Source: Candidatus Aminicenantota bacterium (GTDB taxonomy: Bacteria; Acidobacteriota; Aminicenantia; UBA2199). Taken from it: a stretch of 7,912 nucleotides of DNA. The stretch is taken from the NCBI GenBank assembly GCA_026393775.1, contig JAPKZM010000147.1, positions 1 through 7,912 of the forward strand. The letters are read 5' to 3'. Numbering within the stretch: position 1 is the stretch's first letter; every line of letters begins with the position of its first letter. Below the pieces are notes generated by a model. The model saw only the letters and a program-made list of their open reading frames with translations, was not told the origin of the DNA and did no database searches. The translations under genes and the position numbers were made by a program. This document shows, one piece after another, positions 7,619-7,912 of the stretch.

Positions 7619-7912
7619 TTATTCGTTGGCGGCTAACGCTTCCTGGAACCGGTTGCTGGCCAGCAGTCCGGCGAAAGCCTTGTCGGCCATCAGTCCGGCG
7701 AAGGCCTTGTCGGCCATCAGTCCGGCGAAAGCCTTGTCGGCCATCAGTCCGGCGAAGGTCTTGTCAGCCATCAACCCGGCGAAGGCCTTGTCAGCCATGA
7801 GTCCCGCGAAAGCCTTATCGGCCATGAGTCCGGCGAAGGCCTTGTCAGCCATCAGTCCGGCGAAAGCCTTGTCGGCCATCAGTCCGGCAAACGCTTTGTC
7901 AGCCATCAGTCC
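7619..7912 (-). CDS. Nonapeptide-repeat protein (MADKAFAGL)n, 5' end outside the window
   Basis: I do not recognise this protein. The frame enters from the right edge and ends at a TAA (7621-7619). It has nine complete copies of MADKAFAGL plus the end of a tenth, then the tail LASNRFQEALAANE, whose first part looks like a degenerate copy. Each copy begins with Met, so the true start cannot be judged here. The minus frame is chosen because the copies differ almost only at synonymous positions in this frame and because a terminator follows on the same strand. The unit is Ala-rich with hydrophobic M, F and L and one D-K pair, and has no Cys or Pro. Two units (18 residues) would span five alpha-helical turns, so a long helix or helical solenoid is possible, but that is inference. 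No signal peptide or domain is visible in this portion. Confidence 0.7.
   Translation of the reverse strand, partial: GLMADKAFAGLMADKAFAGLMADKAFAGLMADKAFAGLMADKAFAGLMADKTFAGLMADKAFAGLMADKAFAGLMADKAFAGLLASNRFQEALAANE
7664..7912 (-). repeat. Tandem 27-bp coding repeat, nine full copies and one partial
   Basis: Units occupy 7664-7690, 7691-7717, 7718-7744, 7745-7771, 7772-7798, 7799-7825, 7826-7852, 7853-7879 and 7880-7906, with six bases of a tenth at 7907-7912. There are no spacers. The units at 7664, 7718 and 7853 are identical. The others differ by one to a few bases. The fifth codon often alternates GCT and GCC between neighbours, hinting at a 54-bp higher-order unit. Arrays like this change copy number easily by slippage or unequal recombination. 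Confidence 0.95.

Noticed and set aside
7555..7800. Plus-strand frame with RRKPCRPSV-like repeats
   Set aside because: It exists because the 27-bp unit keeps both strands open. Variation is synonymous in the minus frame, and the terminator is on the minus strand.
7664..7912. CRISPR array
   Set aside because: The 27-bp units are directly abutting with no spacers, and they encode a protein.

Overview
The window suggests a Gram-negative bacterium of the Acidobacteriota/Aminicenantota type. The evidence is an N-terminal Ser/Thr kinase joined to a membrane segment, a TolB/CadC-like domain and TPRs, tandem paralogues of that kinase, and a protein with a predicted outer-membrane barrel. This placement rests on recognised gene style, not on any search. 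Genes fall into two convergent blocks. Plus-strand genes occupy about 1-3459, minus-strand genes about 3534-7912, and a 74-base gap separates them.

Plus-strand block. Positions 1-1010 hold the 3' half of a TPR/kinase-family gene. It is broken by an in-frame TGA (133-135) and by a one-base loss near 193-195. Its tail overlaps by ATGA a 32-codon remnant (1007-1105) that begins like a kinase and collapses just after the start of the glycine loop. That remnant overlaps by ATGA an intact 785-residue receptor-like Ser/Thr kinase (1102-3459). The TPR half of the intact kinase is clearly paralogous to the broken upstream gene, so this looks like a tandem array of related kinases partly eroded by deletion and point lesions. 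Sequencing error is the main competing explanation for the lesions.

Minus-strand block, in transcription order. (i) A gene entering from the right edge encodes at least nine near-perfect copies of the nonapeptide MADKAFAGL. The copies differ almost only at synonymous positions. (ii) A rho-independent terminator follows (7540-7584). (iii) A 982-residue exported protein (7507-4559) combines an HExxH...E zinc-peptidase domain, a beta-propeller-like middle and a probable outer-membrane beta-barrel. (iv) A PrsW-type intramembrane metalloprotease (4562-3534) overlaps it by ATGA. The last two genes look translationally coupled, pairing one protease predicted at the outer membrane or periplasm with one in the inner membrane.

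The most interesting items are the protease-propeller-barrel/PrsW pair, the nonapeptide-repeat gene and the decaying kinase array. I see no RNA gene, CRISPR array, insertion sequence or phage element. No stretch over 300 bases lacks a gene.
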